From: Opitutaceae bacterium
GTDB taxonomy: Bacteria > Verrucomicrobiota > Verrucomicrobiia > Opitutales > Opitutaceae
Assembly: GCA_030693515.1 (NCBI GenBank)
Contig: JAUYAK010000068.1
Location: 53,106 to 117,105, forward strand
DNA length: 64,000 bases
Reading direction: 5' to 3'
The position numbers were made by a program, and so were the translations under genes. This document shows, piece after piece, positions 43,912 through 52,246 of the stretch. The first letter of the stretch is position 1. Every line of letters begins with the position of its first letter. The notes under the pieces were generated by a model. It did not search any database, had not been told where the DNA came from, and worked only from the letters and a program-made list of their open reading frames with translations.

Positions 43912-44229
43912 CTAGGAAATCTGGCGGCTGCGCACGATGGCACGCAACAAGGCAGGCCTGCGACCGGCATACTGCACGGTGAGCACAAAAACCACGTCGT
44001 GCTCGACGGCGTAGAAAATGAGATAGGGAAACGGGCGCATCAGCCGTGCGCGGATGGCCGCGGCGAGTTTCACCGCATCTTTTTCCGGGAAATTCAGAAT
44101 CGCATCAATGGATTCGTAGAACGCGCGCTTGAATCGCTCGCCTAGCTCCGTTGACCGCTCGTTGTAACGCCCCATCGCCTCACGCACATCGCCCTCGATC
44201 CGTGGGTGGAAAATCGGCTGATGATTCAC
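43912..44229 (-). CDS. RelE/ParE-family toxin
   Basis: A 105-residue protein. IEGDVREAMGRYNERSTELGERFKRAF and PFPYLIFYAVEHDVVFVLTVQYAGRRP follow the ParE/RelE toxin pattern of two helices and a beta-sheet ending in an Arg-rich segment. Members either cleave mRNA at the ribosome or poison gyrase; which applies cannot be told. It starts six bases after the antitoxin stop and its stop abuts the tgt start codon, so tgt may be partly transcribed with it. Confidence 0.85.
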   Translation of the reverse strand: MNHQPIFHPRIEGDVREAMGRYNERSTELGERFKRAFYESIDAILNFPEKDAVKLAAAIRARLMRPFPYLIFYAVEHDVVFVLTVQYAGRRPALLRAIVRSRQIS

Positions 44230-44235
44230 GGCGAT

Positions 44236-44436
44236 CTAGCCGAGGCGCGTCTTGAGCTGTTCATAGGTCAGCCCGATCGCAGGGTTGGCCTTCAACTCGG
44301 CCAGGCGCGTGTTGGCCTTGCCCAACTGCTTGCCGTCAGCAGGCAGGGCCTCCGCCGGAATCGACGCCCACAACTCATCGATCAGGGCGAGCCGCTCCTC
44401 CACTGGTAGCCGAACGAGTTCTGCCGTGCTGGTCAT
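44236..44436 (-). CDS. Addiction-module antitoxin
   Basis: A 66-residue protein from the ATG at 44436; the longer frame to 44592 is not supported. It has the short antitoxin pattern TAELVRLPVEERLALIDELWASI, typical of the putative addiction module component (unstable antitoxin) family paired with RelE/ParE toxins. It is encoded first, six bases before the toxin. Confidence 0.85.
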   Translation of the reverse strand: MTSTAELVRLPVEERLALIDELWASIPAEALPADGKQLGKANTRLAELKANPAIGLTYEQLKTRLG

Positions 44437-44572
44437 GCCGCTACGAAAGCGCCCGCCGCGGGCGAGGCAAATTGTTTGTCCAGCCTGGCGGGCCTGCTGT
44501 GTCCGTTGTTGCCGGCCCCGCGCTTGACCCGGCGGGCAATCCGCGAGGTAGTATCCGACCGACCTGACCGCC

Positions 44573-45139
44573 GTGCTCCTCGTCATCGACAACTACGATT
44601 CGTTCACCTTCAACCTCGTCCAATACTTTGGGCAGTTGGGCGTGGCGCAGCGCGTCTATCGCAACAACGAGATCACGCCCGACGAAGCGGTCGCGCTCAA
44701 CCCCGACCGCGTGCTCTTGTCCCCTGGCCCGTGCTCGCCGCGCGAGGCGGGCGTGACGCTCGGCATCATCAACGCCTTCGCGGGCAAAAAACCCATCCTC
44801 GGCGTCTGCCTCGGCCACCAGTCGATCGGCCATTACTACGGCGGCCACGTCGTGCGCGCCGATCGCCTGATGCACGGCAAGACCTCGCCGATTTTGCACC
44901 AGGACTCCGATGTCTTCCGCGGGATGCCGCAGGGCTTTGCCGCCACGCGCTACCACTCGCTGCTGGTCGAGCGCGCCACCTTCCCCAAGGAACTCGAAAT
45001 CACCGCCGAGACCGCCGAGGGCGAGGTCATGGGCCTGCGCCACCGCACCCTGCCGATCTGGGGCGTGCAGTTTCACCCCGAGAGCATCGCGACCGAGGGC
45101 GGCATGCGGATCTTGGAGAATTTTCTTTCGCTCAACTAG
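44573..45139 (+). CDS. pabA: Anthranilate / aminodeoxychorismate synthase glutaminase subunit
   Basis: A 188-residue class I glutamine amidotransferase starting at a GTG ([19 protein letters not shown]). The catalytic Cys is in [12 protein letters not shown]; His and Glu are in [10 protein letters not shown]. It supplies ammonia to the chorismate-using partner for folate (PabB) or tryptophan (TrpE) synthesis. Family sequence alone cannot decide between pabA and trpG, and some bacteria use one protein for both. It is followed 12 bases later by nrdR. Confidence 0.92.
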   Translation: MLLVIDNYDSFTFNLVQYFGQLGVAQRVYRNNEITPDEAVALNPDRVLLSPGPCSPREAGVTLGIINAFAGKKPILGVCLGHQSIGHYYGGHVVRADRLMHGKTSPILHQDSDVFRGMPQGFAATRYHSLLVERATFPKELEITAETAEGEVMGLRHRTLPIWGVQFHPESIATEGGMRILENFLSLN

Positions 45140-45151
45140 TCTGCATCCGCC

Positions 45152-45610
45152 ATGCGCTGCCCGAAATGCACCTCGATTGAGGACAAGGTCATCGACTCCC
45201 GCATCAGCAAAGAGGGCTCGACCATCCGCCGCCGGCGTGAGTGCCTCGAGTGCGGCCACCGCTACAGCACGACCGAGATGCTCGTGCGCGACGGCGTGGT
45301 CGTGATCAAGCGTGATGGGCGCCGCGAGGACTTCGACCGCGAGAAGCTCATCCGCGCCGTCCGCGCCGCCTGCCACAAGCGCCCCGTGGACGGCGAGCAG
45401 ATCGCCATGCTGGTCGAGGACGTGATGGACGCGATGGAGGCCCAGTTCGAAAAGGAAATCCCCTCGCGCGCCATCGGCCAGGGCGTGATGCAGCGCCTCC
45501 GCACCGTGGACCAAGTCGCCTACGTGCGCTTCGCGAGCGTCTACAAGGAATTCCGCGACGTGGCCGAATTCGTGGATGAGATTAGTGCGCTGGGGAAGTC
45601 GAAGCCCTAG
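45152..45610 (+). CDS. nrdR: Ribonucleotide reductase regulator NrdR
   Basis: A 152-residue protein, the usual length. The N-terminal zinc ribbon is MRCPKC and CLECGHRYST, with RRRREC between, followed by the ATP-cone domain (VVVIKRDGRREDFDREKLIRAVRAAC in two parts: VVVIKRDGRRED then REKLIRAVRAACHKRPVDG). It represses nucleotide reductase genes by binding NrdR boxes according to dATP/ATP level. Confidence 0.97.
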   Translation: MRCPKCTSIEDKVIDSRISKEGSTIRRRRECLECGHRYSTTEMLVRDGVVVIKRDGRREDFDREKLIRAVRAACHKRPVDGEQIAMLVEDVMDAMEAQFEKEIPSRAIGQGVMQRLRTVDQVAYVRFASVYKEFRDVAEFVDEISALGKSKP

Positions 45611-45633
45611 AGAAGCCCTCGAGGCGCTTGGCG

Positions 45634-46026
45634 ATGAACACCGAGGCATATACACGTGAAGAAATCGCGCGTGTAACGGAAACGGAATTTCCACAACGAG
45701 GCCCGCAGTGCCTTCGATGCAAGGCTCACATCCCGGTTTTTGCAGAGCTATCGGAAGATGAAGAGAGACGCATTCGAAAACTGCGACCGGTCGAGCAAAT
45801 GAAGGCGATCTACGAGATCACAGGCTGCAACACGAGATGGGCGAAAATCTGGGCTTTGCATCCTAACGGGCCGCAATCGCACAAAGCTGGGCCACCGTGC
45901 CCGTATTGCGGCCAGCCGCTTTTTACGCTGAAGAGCAGGCAGTGCTTGGAGTGCGGTTGGGACTGGCATGATCCGAAAAAACCGGTGCGACATCCGGTGA
46001 AAGCCAATCCCACAAATCGAGGATAG
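45634..46026 (+). CDS. Hypothetical zinc-ribbon protein of low GC
   Basis: About 130 residues from the ATG at 45634 (a TTG two codons upstream is possible). It has three CxxC pairs: CLRC near residue 25, CPYC near residue 89 and CLEC about 20 residues later (with GWDWHDPKKP after it), so it probably binds zinc. There is no signal peptide. Base composition is visibly lower in GC, with many A/T third positions compared with its neighbours, which suggests recent transfer. I recognise no family. Confidence 0.75.
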   Translation: MNTEAYTREEIARVTETEFPQRGPQCLRCKAHIPVFAELSEDEERRIRKLRPVEQMKAIYEITGCNTRWAKIWALHPNGPQSHKAGPPCPYCGQPLFTLKSRQCLECGWDWHDPKKPVRHPVKANPTNRG

Positions 46027-46044
46027 GAATCAGCATCCTTTTTC

Positions 46045-46551
46045 ATGCCCGCCCGCTCTCGCGACGACCTGCGTCGCCTCCACTTCGTCAACGCCCTCTT
46101 CGCCCACGCCACGGGGCAGGACCTTTACCTCGCGGAGCAGATCAAGGCGGCGATTGCGTTCAGCCTCGCGGAGCTGGAGTCGCAGATCGCGGCGCACCCG
46201 GAGTCGGCGCAGACCTACGACGTGGCTTTCAACGCCGCCGCCGCCGCGCTGCTGGCGAAACTCTTCGCGTCGCACCCGCGCACCGGCTTCTACCACTGGG
46301 ATGCCTCGCTCACGCTCGCCGCGGCCACGCCGCTTTTCACACGCGCGGAAATCATGACCGGGCTGCGCGCCCTCGCGCCGTTCCGCGAATCGACCCTGCT
46401 CGTGACCAACCTCCGCCCCGCGCTCATCCCGCCGACGCGCCGCGCGACCCCGCGCCGGAAGCGCGACTACGAGGAAGCCCTCGCCTTCATCCGCGACCTC
46501 GCCGCCGCCCGCACCGTGCGCGGTTCGAACCTGCATCTGCTGTTTCTTTGA
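46045..46551 (+). CDS. Hypothetical protein, 168 residues
   Basis: Mostly helical, with no signal peptide. It starts MPARSRDDLRRLHFVNALF and has segments YLAEQIKAAIAFSLAELESQI and AAAALLAKLFASHPRTGFYHWDAS. A basic stretch (PTRRATPRRKRDYEEALAFI) precedes the C-terminus. GC and codon use match the core genome. I recognise no family or function. Confidence 0.75.
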   Translation: MPARSRDDLRRLHFVNALFAHATGQDLYLAEQIKAAIAFSLAELESQIAAHPESAQTYDVAFNAAAAALLAKLFASHPRTGFYHWDASLTLAAATPLFTRAEIMTGLRALAPFRESTLLVTNLRPALIPPTRRATPRRKRDYEEALAFIRDLAAARTVRGSNLHLLFL

Positions 46552-46557
46552 GCCATT

Positions 46558-46645
46558 AAGCGCAGAGCCGCAAAGGCGCGAAGTTCTGAACCAAGATCAA
46601 CCACACCGGTGGTTTGAATCTTTGCGTCCTCGCGTCTTTGCGCTT
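46558..46645. repeat. Palindromic intergenic repeat before HIT gene
   Basis: Arms 46558-46583 and 46620-46645 are imperfect reverse complements built on AAGCGCAGAGCCGC and GCGTCTTTGCGCTT. Between them is a central palindrome ACCACACCGGTGGT at about 46600-46613. The whole is about 88 bases. It looks like a REP-type element. No T-run. Confidence 0.55.
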
Positions 46646-46657
46646 CAACTCCAAGCC

Positions 46658-46999
46658 ATGGCAAAAACCATTTTCCAGCGCATCATCGACCGCGAGATTC
46701 CCGCCAAGATCGAGCACGAGGACGAGCACTGCGTCGTCCTCCACGACATTCAGCCGCAGGCGCCCGTGCATCTGCTGATCGTCCCGAAGCAACTCATCGC
46801 GCGTGTCGGCGAGGCCACCGCCGCCGATCAGGCGGTGCTCGGACATCTTCTCCTAGTTGCGGGCACGGTCGCGAAAAAGCTCAACCTCGCCCACGGCTTC
46901 CGCCTCGTGGTGAACCACGGCCCGCATGCCTGCGAATCGGTGCCGCACCTGCACATCCACCTGCTCGCCCAGCGGCAGATGACGTGGCCGCCGGGCTGA
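46658..46999 (+). CDS. HIT-family protein (HinT-like)
   Basis: A 113-residue protein from the ATG at 46658 (MAKTIFQRIIDREIPAKI). The histidine triad is at the end, VPHLHIHLLAQRQMTWPPG, with VLHDIQPQAPVHLLIVPK in the middle. HinT-type enzymes hydrolyse adenosine phosphoramidates. The upstream frame start at 46622 lies inside the palindromic repeat and is rejected. Confidence 0.95.
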   Translation: MAKTIFQRIIDREIPAKIEHEDEHCVVLHDIQPQAPVHLLIVPKQLIARVGEATAADQAVLGHLLLVAGTVAKKLNLAHGFRLVVNHGPHACESVPHLHIHLLAQRQMTWPPG

Positions 47000-47004
47000 A
47001 TTGA

Positions 47005-47020
47005 GGGACGCGCCCGCCCA
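47005..47020. repeat. Solo copy of the 4630-4718 repeat arm
   Basis: GGGACGCGCCCGCCCA, identical to the right arm at 4703-4718. It lies in the 25-base gap between convergent genes. Confidence 0.6.
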
Positions 47021-47024
47021 CCAC

Positions 47025-49124
47025 TCACTTCAAGTGCTTCGCCAGCCAGGCGTGGACCTCGGCGAACCAGAACTTCGAGTTCTCACCCTTGAGGATCCAG
47101 TGGTTTTCATCGGGAAACGTAAGCAGCTTGCTCGGCACGCGCAGGCGCTGGAGGTAGGTCCACATCTCGTAGGCGTTGTTGGCGGGCACGCGGAAATCCT
47201 GCTCGCCGATCGTCACCAGCATCGGCGTCACCCAGCCCGTGCCTTTGGCGTGGTTGCCGGCATAGGTCGTGGGGCTCTGGTCGCGCCAGATCGGATTTTG
47301 CTCCCAGACGGGACCGCCATTGCTCAGCTCACGGTGGTAGATGCCATCACTCGTGGACCACTGCGTGGCGAGGGTCGCCAGGCCGGCGTGCGAGATGAGG
47401 GCTTTGTAGCGCGTGGTCGTGGCCTGCATCCAGTTGGCGAGATGCCCGCCGTAGCTCGCCCCACCCGCGGCCTGGCGCGTTCCATCGATGAACGGAAACC
47501 GTTTGATCGCCTCGTCGGCGCCTTGGTTGATTTCTTCGGCCGGGCCTTTCAAGGGGTCCAACTGGATACCTTGGCCGAAGGCCTCGGTGTAGCCGGTGGA
47601 GCCGGAGTAGTTGGTGAGCACGAGCACGTAGCCGGGCGCGGCGAGGAGATGGTAGTTCCAGCGGATGCCCCACTGGTCCTTGAACTGCGGGGTGGGCCCG
47701 CCGTGCATGAGCACAAGCAGCGGATATTTTTTCGCCGCATCGAAGCCCGCGGGCTTCACGAGCAGATTGGAGATCGGGCGGCCGCGGGCGCTGGTGAACT
47801 GGAAGCGCTCCACCGCCGGCAAGTCGAGCGCGGCGAGCGCCTCGTCGTTGAAACGCGTGAGGGCCTTGAAGGACGCGGCCGCGACATCCAGCCGCACCAC
47901 CTCGGCCGGCCGGGCAGCGCTGTCGTAGTTGGCGATGAGCGCGTCGCCCCCGCGGGCGAGACCGGTGAGGCAGCCGGCGCGCGGCACATCGTGCGCGGTG
48001 ATGGCGCCGCCCGCAGCGGGGACCGAAAACAGTTTCGTCTGCTCACCCGCCTCGGCGGTGAAATAAACCGTGCGGCTATCCGCGCTCGCGACAAATTTCA
48101 CGACCGAGAGTCCGAAATTCGCGGTCAGGCTCGCGCGTTTCGCGGCGTCAAATGGCCACGGGAAGGACACGATGCGCGTGTGGTGGTAGGTCTTGCCGTC
48201 GCCGCCGGCCGAGTGCGTGGCGAGCAGACTGCGCCCATCGGGACTGAAGGCGGGCTCGTCGAAACTCCCCTTGTCGTCCGTAAGCTGCACCGGCTCGCCG
48301 CCGGCAGTCGCAACGGAGAAGAGCTGCGTGGGCGTGCTCGCATACGCGGCGCGGTCGCGCGTCGTGCGCGCGACAAAGACGACAGACTTGCCGTCGGGCG
48401 CCCACGCGGCAGGGAGGTTCTCGGCCGTCTCGCCTTCCTTGCCGCCGAAACCGGGGAGCGCCGCGAGCTTCGTGCCCGCGAGGAGATCGCGGGGCTTGGC
48501 GCCGGCTTTCGCCTCCTGCACGAAGAGATGCGCCTTCTTCTCGTCGAGCCAGCGATCCCAATACTTGATCGGGAAGCCTTCGTAAACGCGGGCCGAGTAT
48601 TTACGGTCCTTGACGGCCTTGGCGGCTTTCTTGTTGGCCTCGTCGTCGAGCGCGCCGGGATAAACTTCGCTGACAAACAGCAGGTGCTGCCCATCGGGGC
48701 TCCACTGCGGGTTGCGTGCGCCGGTGGAGAGCGAGGTGACCCGCTCAGCCTCCCCGCCGCGGACCACATCGATCACGTAGATCTGCGCAGCGTCATCGCC
48801 ATCACGCTTGGCGGAAAAAGCGATGCGCCGGGCATCGGGGTTCCAATCCGCGCCGGACTCGCTGCCCTTGGTCTGGGTGAGCTGACGCGGCGGCGCGCTG
48901 CCGTCGAGCGGCACGAGCCAGAGATCGGACGATTGATCCTTTGCGTCGTAGGCGGGGGCGGTCACGGAGAAGACCGCCCACTTGCCGTCGGGGCTCGGCA
49001 CGGGTGCGCCGACGCGCTTGAGCAGCCAGAGATCCGCGTGGGTGATGGCGCGCTTGGCGGGTGCGGCACAGGCGGTCATCGCCACAAAGGCGAGCAGCGG
49101 CAGTAAACGGAGATGCTTTATCAT
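47025..49124 (-). CDS. S9-family prolyl oligopeptidase-type peptidase
   Basis: A 699-residue protein from the ATG at 49124 (MIKHLRLLPLLAFVAMTACAAP); a GTG at 49139 is possible. The hydrophobic start ending MTAC suggests an exported lipoprotein. An N-terminal WD40-like propeller with TolB-type repeats (SPDGKWAVFSV, SPDGQHLLFVSE, SPDGRSLLATH) is followed by the alpha/beta hydrolase domain: VLMHGGPTPQFKDQWG, the nucleophile in GGASYGGHLANWM, Asp in IGEQDFRVP and His in ENHWI. It resembles dipeptidyl peptidase 5 / acylaminoacyl peptidases that cut short peptides in the envelope. Last gene of the pdxJ-dprA run. Confidence 0.93.
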   Translation of the reverse strand: MIKHLRLLPLLAFVAMTACAAPAKRAITHADLWLLKRVGAPVPSPDGKWAVFSVTAPAYDAKDQSSDLWLVPLDGSAPPRQLTQTKGSESGADWNPDARRIAFSAKRDGDDAAQIYVIDVVRGGEAERVTSLSTGARNPQWSPDGQHLLFVSEVYPGALDDEANKKAAKAVKDRKYSARVYEGFPIKYWDRWLDEKKAHLFVQEAKAGAKPRDLLAGTKLAALPGFGGKEGETAENLPAAWAPDGKSVVFVARTTRDRAAYASTPTQLFSVATAGGEPVQLTDDKGSFDEPAFSPDGRSLLATHSAGGDGKTYHHTRIVSFPWPFDAAKRASLTANFGLSVVKFVASADSRTVYFTAEAGEQTKLFSVPAAGGAITAHDVPRAGCLTGLARGGDALIANYDSAARPAEVVRLDVAAASFKALTRFNDEALAALDLPAVERFQFTSARGRPISNLLVKPAGFDAAKKYPLLVLMHGGPTPQFKDQWGIRWNYHLLAAPGYVLVLTNYSGSTGYTEAFGQGIQLDPLKGPAEEINQGADEAIKRFPFIDGTRQAAGGASYGGHLANWMQATTTRYKALISHAGLATLATQWSTSDGIYHRELSNGGPVWEQNPIWRDQSPTTYAGNHAKGTGWVTPMLVTIGEQDFRVPANNAYEMWTYLQRLRVPSKLLTFPDENHWILKGENSKFWFAEVHAWLAKHLK

Positions 49125-49135
49125 GACAGGAAAAT

Positions 49136-50278
49136 TCACGAGCGCGCCTCAAACGCACCGTCGGCGCGCTTGGCAATCAGACGCTTGAGCTCAAGCATCA
49201 TGAGCGTGGCGGAGAGCCCGGCGGGCGCAAGGCCGGTCGCGGCGGCGAGCGCGTCGGGGGCCAGGATCGCGCCGCCACGGAAGCACTCGAAGACGCGCGC
49301 CTCGTCGGCGGTGAGGTTGGCCGGTTTTCCGGCGGCGATGTCCGCGGGCTTCTCTGCGATGGGCGAAGGCCGCATCCCTTCCAGGTAGTTCAGTTCACCG
49401 AGGATGTCGTCCACGCTCGTGAGCAGCGTCGCGCCGTCGCGGATCAACTGGTGGCAGCCGGCGCTGGTATTCTGGTCGATGCGGCCGGGCACGGCGAAAA
49501 TCAGCCGGCCCTGCTCACCGGCAAAGCGCGCCGTGATCATCGCGCCGCCGTCCACGTCGCTCTCGACGACGATGGTCGCCTCGCACATTCCGGCGACGAT
49601 GCGGTTGCGCATCGCGAACGACTGCCGGTCCGCGCGGCGGCCGAAAGGAAACTCCGAGAGAATCGCCCCGCCCTCGGTCTCGATGCGACGATAGAGCGCG
49701 AGGTTTTCCGGCGGGTAGATGATGTCGATGCCGCAACCCAGCACGGCGGCGGTCTTGCCCCCGACGGAGAGCGCGCCCTCGTGCGCCGCGGTGTCGATGC
49801 CGCGCGCGAGGCCGCTCACGACGCAGAAGCCGAGGCGCGCGAGCTCGGCCCCGAATTTCTTCGCCGTCGCCTGTCCGTAGAGCGTCGTGCGCCGCGAACC
49901 GACGATCGCGACGCACGGCTGGGAAAAATCGTAACGCCCGCGCCGATAGAGCCCGATGGGGGGATCGTGGATTTCCTTCAGGAGCTTCGGGTAATCGGTG
50001 TCGCGCGTGGTGACAAAGTCCGCGCCGCTCTTCGCCATGCGCTCCTCTTCGCGCGCGAGATCGACGTGGTCGCGCCAGGTCGTCACCGAAGCGGAGATGG
50101 CGGGGCCGACGCCCTTGACGCTTTCGAGCTGGCGCTTGCCCGCGCCAAGCACCGCGCGCGGATCGCCGCCGAGTTCGGCCAGCAGGCGATTCAGCGTGAT
50201 GGGGCCGATATTGGGCAGGGCGTTCAGGATGAGGAGCGCCTGCCGCTCGGTCAGCTCAGGGGGCATGGGCAGACTCAT
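49136..50278 (-). CDS. dprA: DNA processing protein DprA
   Basis: A 380-residue protein. N-terminal helix-hairpin-helix (LNALPNIGPITLNRLLAELGG), then the Rossmann domain with GSRRTTLYGQATAKKF and CVVSGLARGIDTAAHEGAL, and a C-terminal winged helix (DEARVFECFRGGAILAPDALA). It loads RecA on incoming single-stranded DNA in transformation. The ATG at 50266 would be a slightly shorter alternative. It overlaps the end of the preceding gene, implying coupled translation. Confidence 0.96.
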   Translation of the reverse strand: MSLPMPPELTERQALLILNALPNIGPITLNRLLAELGGDPRAVLGAGKRQLESVKGVGPAISASVTTWRDHVDLAREEERMAKSGADFVTTRDTDYPKLLKEIHDPPIGLYRRGRYDFSQPCVAIVGSRRTTLYGQATAKKFGAELARLGFCVVSGLARGIDTAAHEGALSVGGKTAAVLGCGIDIIYPPENLALYRRIETEGGAILSEFPFGRRADRQSFAMRNRIVAGMCEATIVVESDVDGGAMITARFAGEQGRLIFAVPGRIDQNTSAGCHQLIRDGATLLTSVDDILGELNYLEGMRPSPIAEKPADIAAGKPANLTADEARVFECFRGGAILAPDALAAATGLAPAGLSATLMMLELKRLIAKRADGAFEARS

Positions 50279-51761
50279 TCAAGGCTGGGGAAAGAAAGTC
50301 GAGCAGTTGGGTGACGCTCACTGAGGTTTGTCCGTGCGCGCGCGCCAGATGGTCGGCCGCAAGCCCGTGCCAGACCACACCGCGCGCAGCGGCAAGCAGC
50401 GGCTCAGCCGGCGCCTGCGCGAGCAACCCGCCCATCAAACCCGCGAGTAAATCGCCGCTGCCACCGCGGGCCAGCACGGGGCCGCCGAAGAAGCTATGAT
50501 AAGTAGGGCAGGTCTTTGACCTGCCCTCTGGGGCGGGTCGGAGACCTGCCCTGCTTTCGATCCGCGTAACGGGTCCCTTCAGCACGACGGTCGTGTCTGA
50601 CAGATTGGCATTCCCGATCCGCTTCCATTCCCCGGCGTGCGGGGTGAGCACGCGCGATGCCGTGCCAGCGTCCACGATGTCGGGCTGCAACGCATCCGCA
50701 TCGATCACGAGCGGCACGGATGAGGTCGCGACGATGCTGCGCGCGAGCGCGAGCGTCTCCGGCTCGCGGCCGAGCCCCGGCCCAAGCACGAGGGCGGTCG
50801 CGCGATCGAGACGCGCGCGGAGCAGGTGTTCGCCCTCAAGGGCCAGACTGCCGCTCGGCGTTTCGGGCCAACCGATCCACATCGCCTCGGGCGTGTGCGC
50901 GGCAAACCCGGGCACGAGCGACTCGGGCACACACGCCGTCACGAGACCCGCGCCGCTGCGAAGCGCAGCCAGCGTGCTCATGAGGATCGCCCCAGGATAA
51001 GCCCGCGAACCGCCGACGAGAAAAACGTGGCCGAAGGTGCGCTTGTCCGAATGCGGCGGGCGGAGCGCGGCGAGCGGGGCGAGCACGGAGGGGAGCAGCA
51101 CGCGGGAAAGCGCCTGGGGGTCAGCGCGCTCCCCCTCAAAAAAACCCAAATCGAGGTAGCGCACGCGGCCGGCTTGGCGCGAGTCGAGCAAGGGCGTCTT
51201 CACGCAGCCGGTCGCATACGTGAAATCGGCGCGGAAAAGCTCTGCGCTCGGCAAATCAACCGCCGCGCGGAGGTGGATCGACAGGGCGTTGACGGACGCG
51301 ATCAACGCGGTGATCCGCTCATCGGCCGGCGGACGAAATTGAAAGCCAAAGATACCGTCGAGGCAGAGGGCGAACTCACCGCGCGCCACGGAAACAGCGC
51401 TCACCCGATCGCGGGCGAAATGAACCAAGTCGCGCCACGCACGCGCCGCGAGTGGCCGTAGCGCCCGCGAGCCGAACGCGAACACCACCTCGGCGCGCGC
51501 CGCCGGAAATTTCTCGAGGATCGCGTGCGCGGCGATGAGCGCATCACCGGCGTTATGGCCCTTGCCAGCGAGGACGAGGATGCGGCCGGCGGCCGGGAAA
51601 CCGCCCAGCTCCTGAAAATCGCGGAGCGCGGCGGCGGCGATAGCGCGGCCGGCGCGTTGCATCGCGGGCCACTCGCGGGCCTCGTCGCCCGCGAAGAGGC
51701 TTTGCTCGATCGTGCGGGCCTCGTCGCAGGAGAGAATGGGATGGCTGGCAGGCGTTTTCAT
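50256..51761 (-). CDS. nnr: Bifunctional NAD(P)HX epimerase/dehydratase
   Basis: A 501-residue protein from the ATG at 51761; the longer frame to 52004 overlaps the upstream gene and is rejected. The N-terminal YjeF domain (AGKGHNAGDALIAAHAI) is the NAD(P)HX epimerase; the C-terminal ribokinase-like domain is the ADP/ATP-dependent dehydratase (VFLVGGSRAYPGAILM, LTPHAGEWKRIG, ARGGSGDLLAGLMGG). They repair hydrated NAD(P)H. An extra segment of about 20 residues just before FFGGPVLARGGSGD (SRAGLRPAPEGRSKTCPTY) is encoded by a palindromic repeat at 50505-50551, which looks like an in-frame insertion. Confidence 0.92.
   Translation of the reverse strand: MKTPASHPILSCDEARTIEQSLFAGDEAREWPAMQRAGRAIAAAALRDFQELGGFPAAGRILVLAGKGHNAGDALIAAHAILEKFPAARAEVVFAFGSRALRPLAARAWRDLVHFARDRVSAVSVARGEFALCLDGIFGFQFRPPADERITALIASVNALSIHLRAAVDLPSAELFRADFTYATGCVKTPLLDSRQAGRVRYLDLGFFEGERADPQALSRVLLPSVLAPLAALRPPHSDKRTFGHVFLVGGSRAYPGAILMSTLAALRSGAGLVTACVPESLVPGFAAHTPEAMWIGWPETPSGSLALEGEHLLRARLDRATALVLGPGLGREPETLALARSIVATSSVPLVIDADALQPDIVDAGTASRVLTPHAGEWKRIGNANLSDTTVVLKGPVTRIESRAGLRPAPEGRSKTCPTYHSFFGGPVLARGGSGDLLAGLMGGLLAQAPAEPLLAAARGVVWHGLAADHLARAHGQTSVSVTQLLDFLSPALNESAHAP
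50505..50551. repeat. Double hairpin repeat inserted inside nnr
   Basis: AGGGCAGGTC / GACCTGCCCT with a 3-base loop at 50505-50527, followed by a second hairpin GGGCGGGTC / GACCTGCCC at 50531-50551. The two share the same core. It looks like an intergenic REP-type unit, but here it lies within a coding sequence and keeps the frame. Confidence 0.7.
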
Positions 51762-52234
51762 TTCCGCTCCTTGCGGCCGTGCTCGAGCCACTCGCGGTAT
51801 TGCTCCTCGGTCTCGGTGAATTGCAGCGGGCAACCCGGCAGGGGTTTGCCGCGGGCGATGATGCGCCGGGTCAGCCGCGTGATTGTGCGGAAGTAATGCA
51901 CGTCGCCGCTCCGCCGCACTTCGTAGAGTTCGGAGAAGGTTCCGGTGCCCGGATCGAGCGCGACCTCGGTGAGGTTCCCGTCCCAGACGGCGTGGCGGCC
52001 CCATTCTTCGAAGACGGCCTCGATGACCGTGAGCCGCGGCGGCAGGCGCAGCGGGACAGGCTCGGCCGGAATCGTGACGGGAGGCGCGGCGACCGGTGCC
52101 GGCGTCTTACGCAGCGACGGCAGCGCGGCCATGAACGCAACCCCGAGCACAAACCCCAGCATGATCCACGACGGCGTCTTGGAGAGGCTCGCGGCGGTGG
52201 GTGGGCGGCGGTCCGCTGGCGGCACTTCGTCCAT
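51758..52234 (-). CDS. Hypothetical single-pass membrane protein
   Basis: A 158-residue protein. The cytoplasmic head is Pro-rich (DEVPPADRRPPTAA), with one membrane helix (WIMLGFVLGVAFMAALPSL, about 23-41) and then a Pro-rich linker (PAPVAAPPVTIPAEPVPL). The soluble end contains FEEWGRHAVWDGNLTEVALD and FRTITRLTRRI. I recognise no family. Its stop overlaps the ATG of nnr and it follows acpS by 12 bases, so it belongs to the pdxJ operon. Confidence 0.82.
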   Translation of the reverse strand: MDEVPPADRRPPTAASLSKTPSWIMLGFVLGVAFMAALPSLRKTPAPVAAPPVTIPAEPVPLRLPPRLTVIEAVFEEWGRHAVWDGNLTEVALDPGTGTFSELYEVRRSGDVHYFRTITRLTRRIIARGKPLPGCPLQFTETEEQYREWLEHGRKERK

Positions 52235-52246
52235 ACGCGGAGGCGG

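Noticed and set aside
44437..44572. tRNA or small RNA gene in the gap between the antitoxin and pabA
   Set aside because: No cloverleaf, TTCGA-type loop or CCA end could be found; the gap probably holds the divergent promoters.
46558..46645. CRISPR-like repeat
   Set aside because: It is a single palindromic unit with no regularly spaced direct repeats; no array was seen anywhere in the window.
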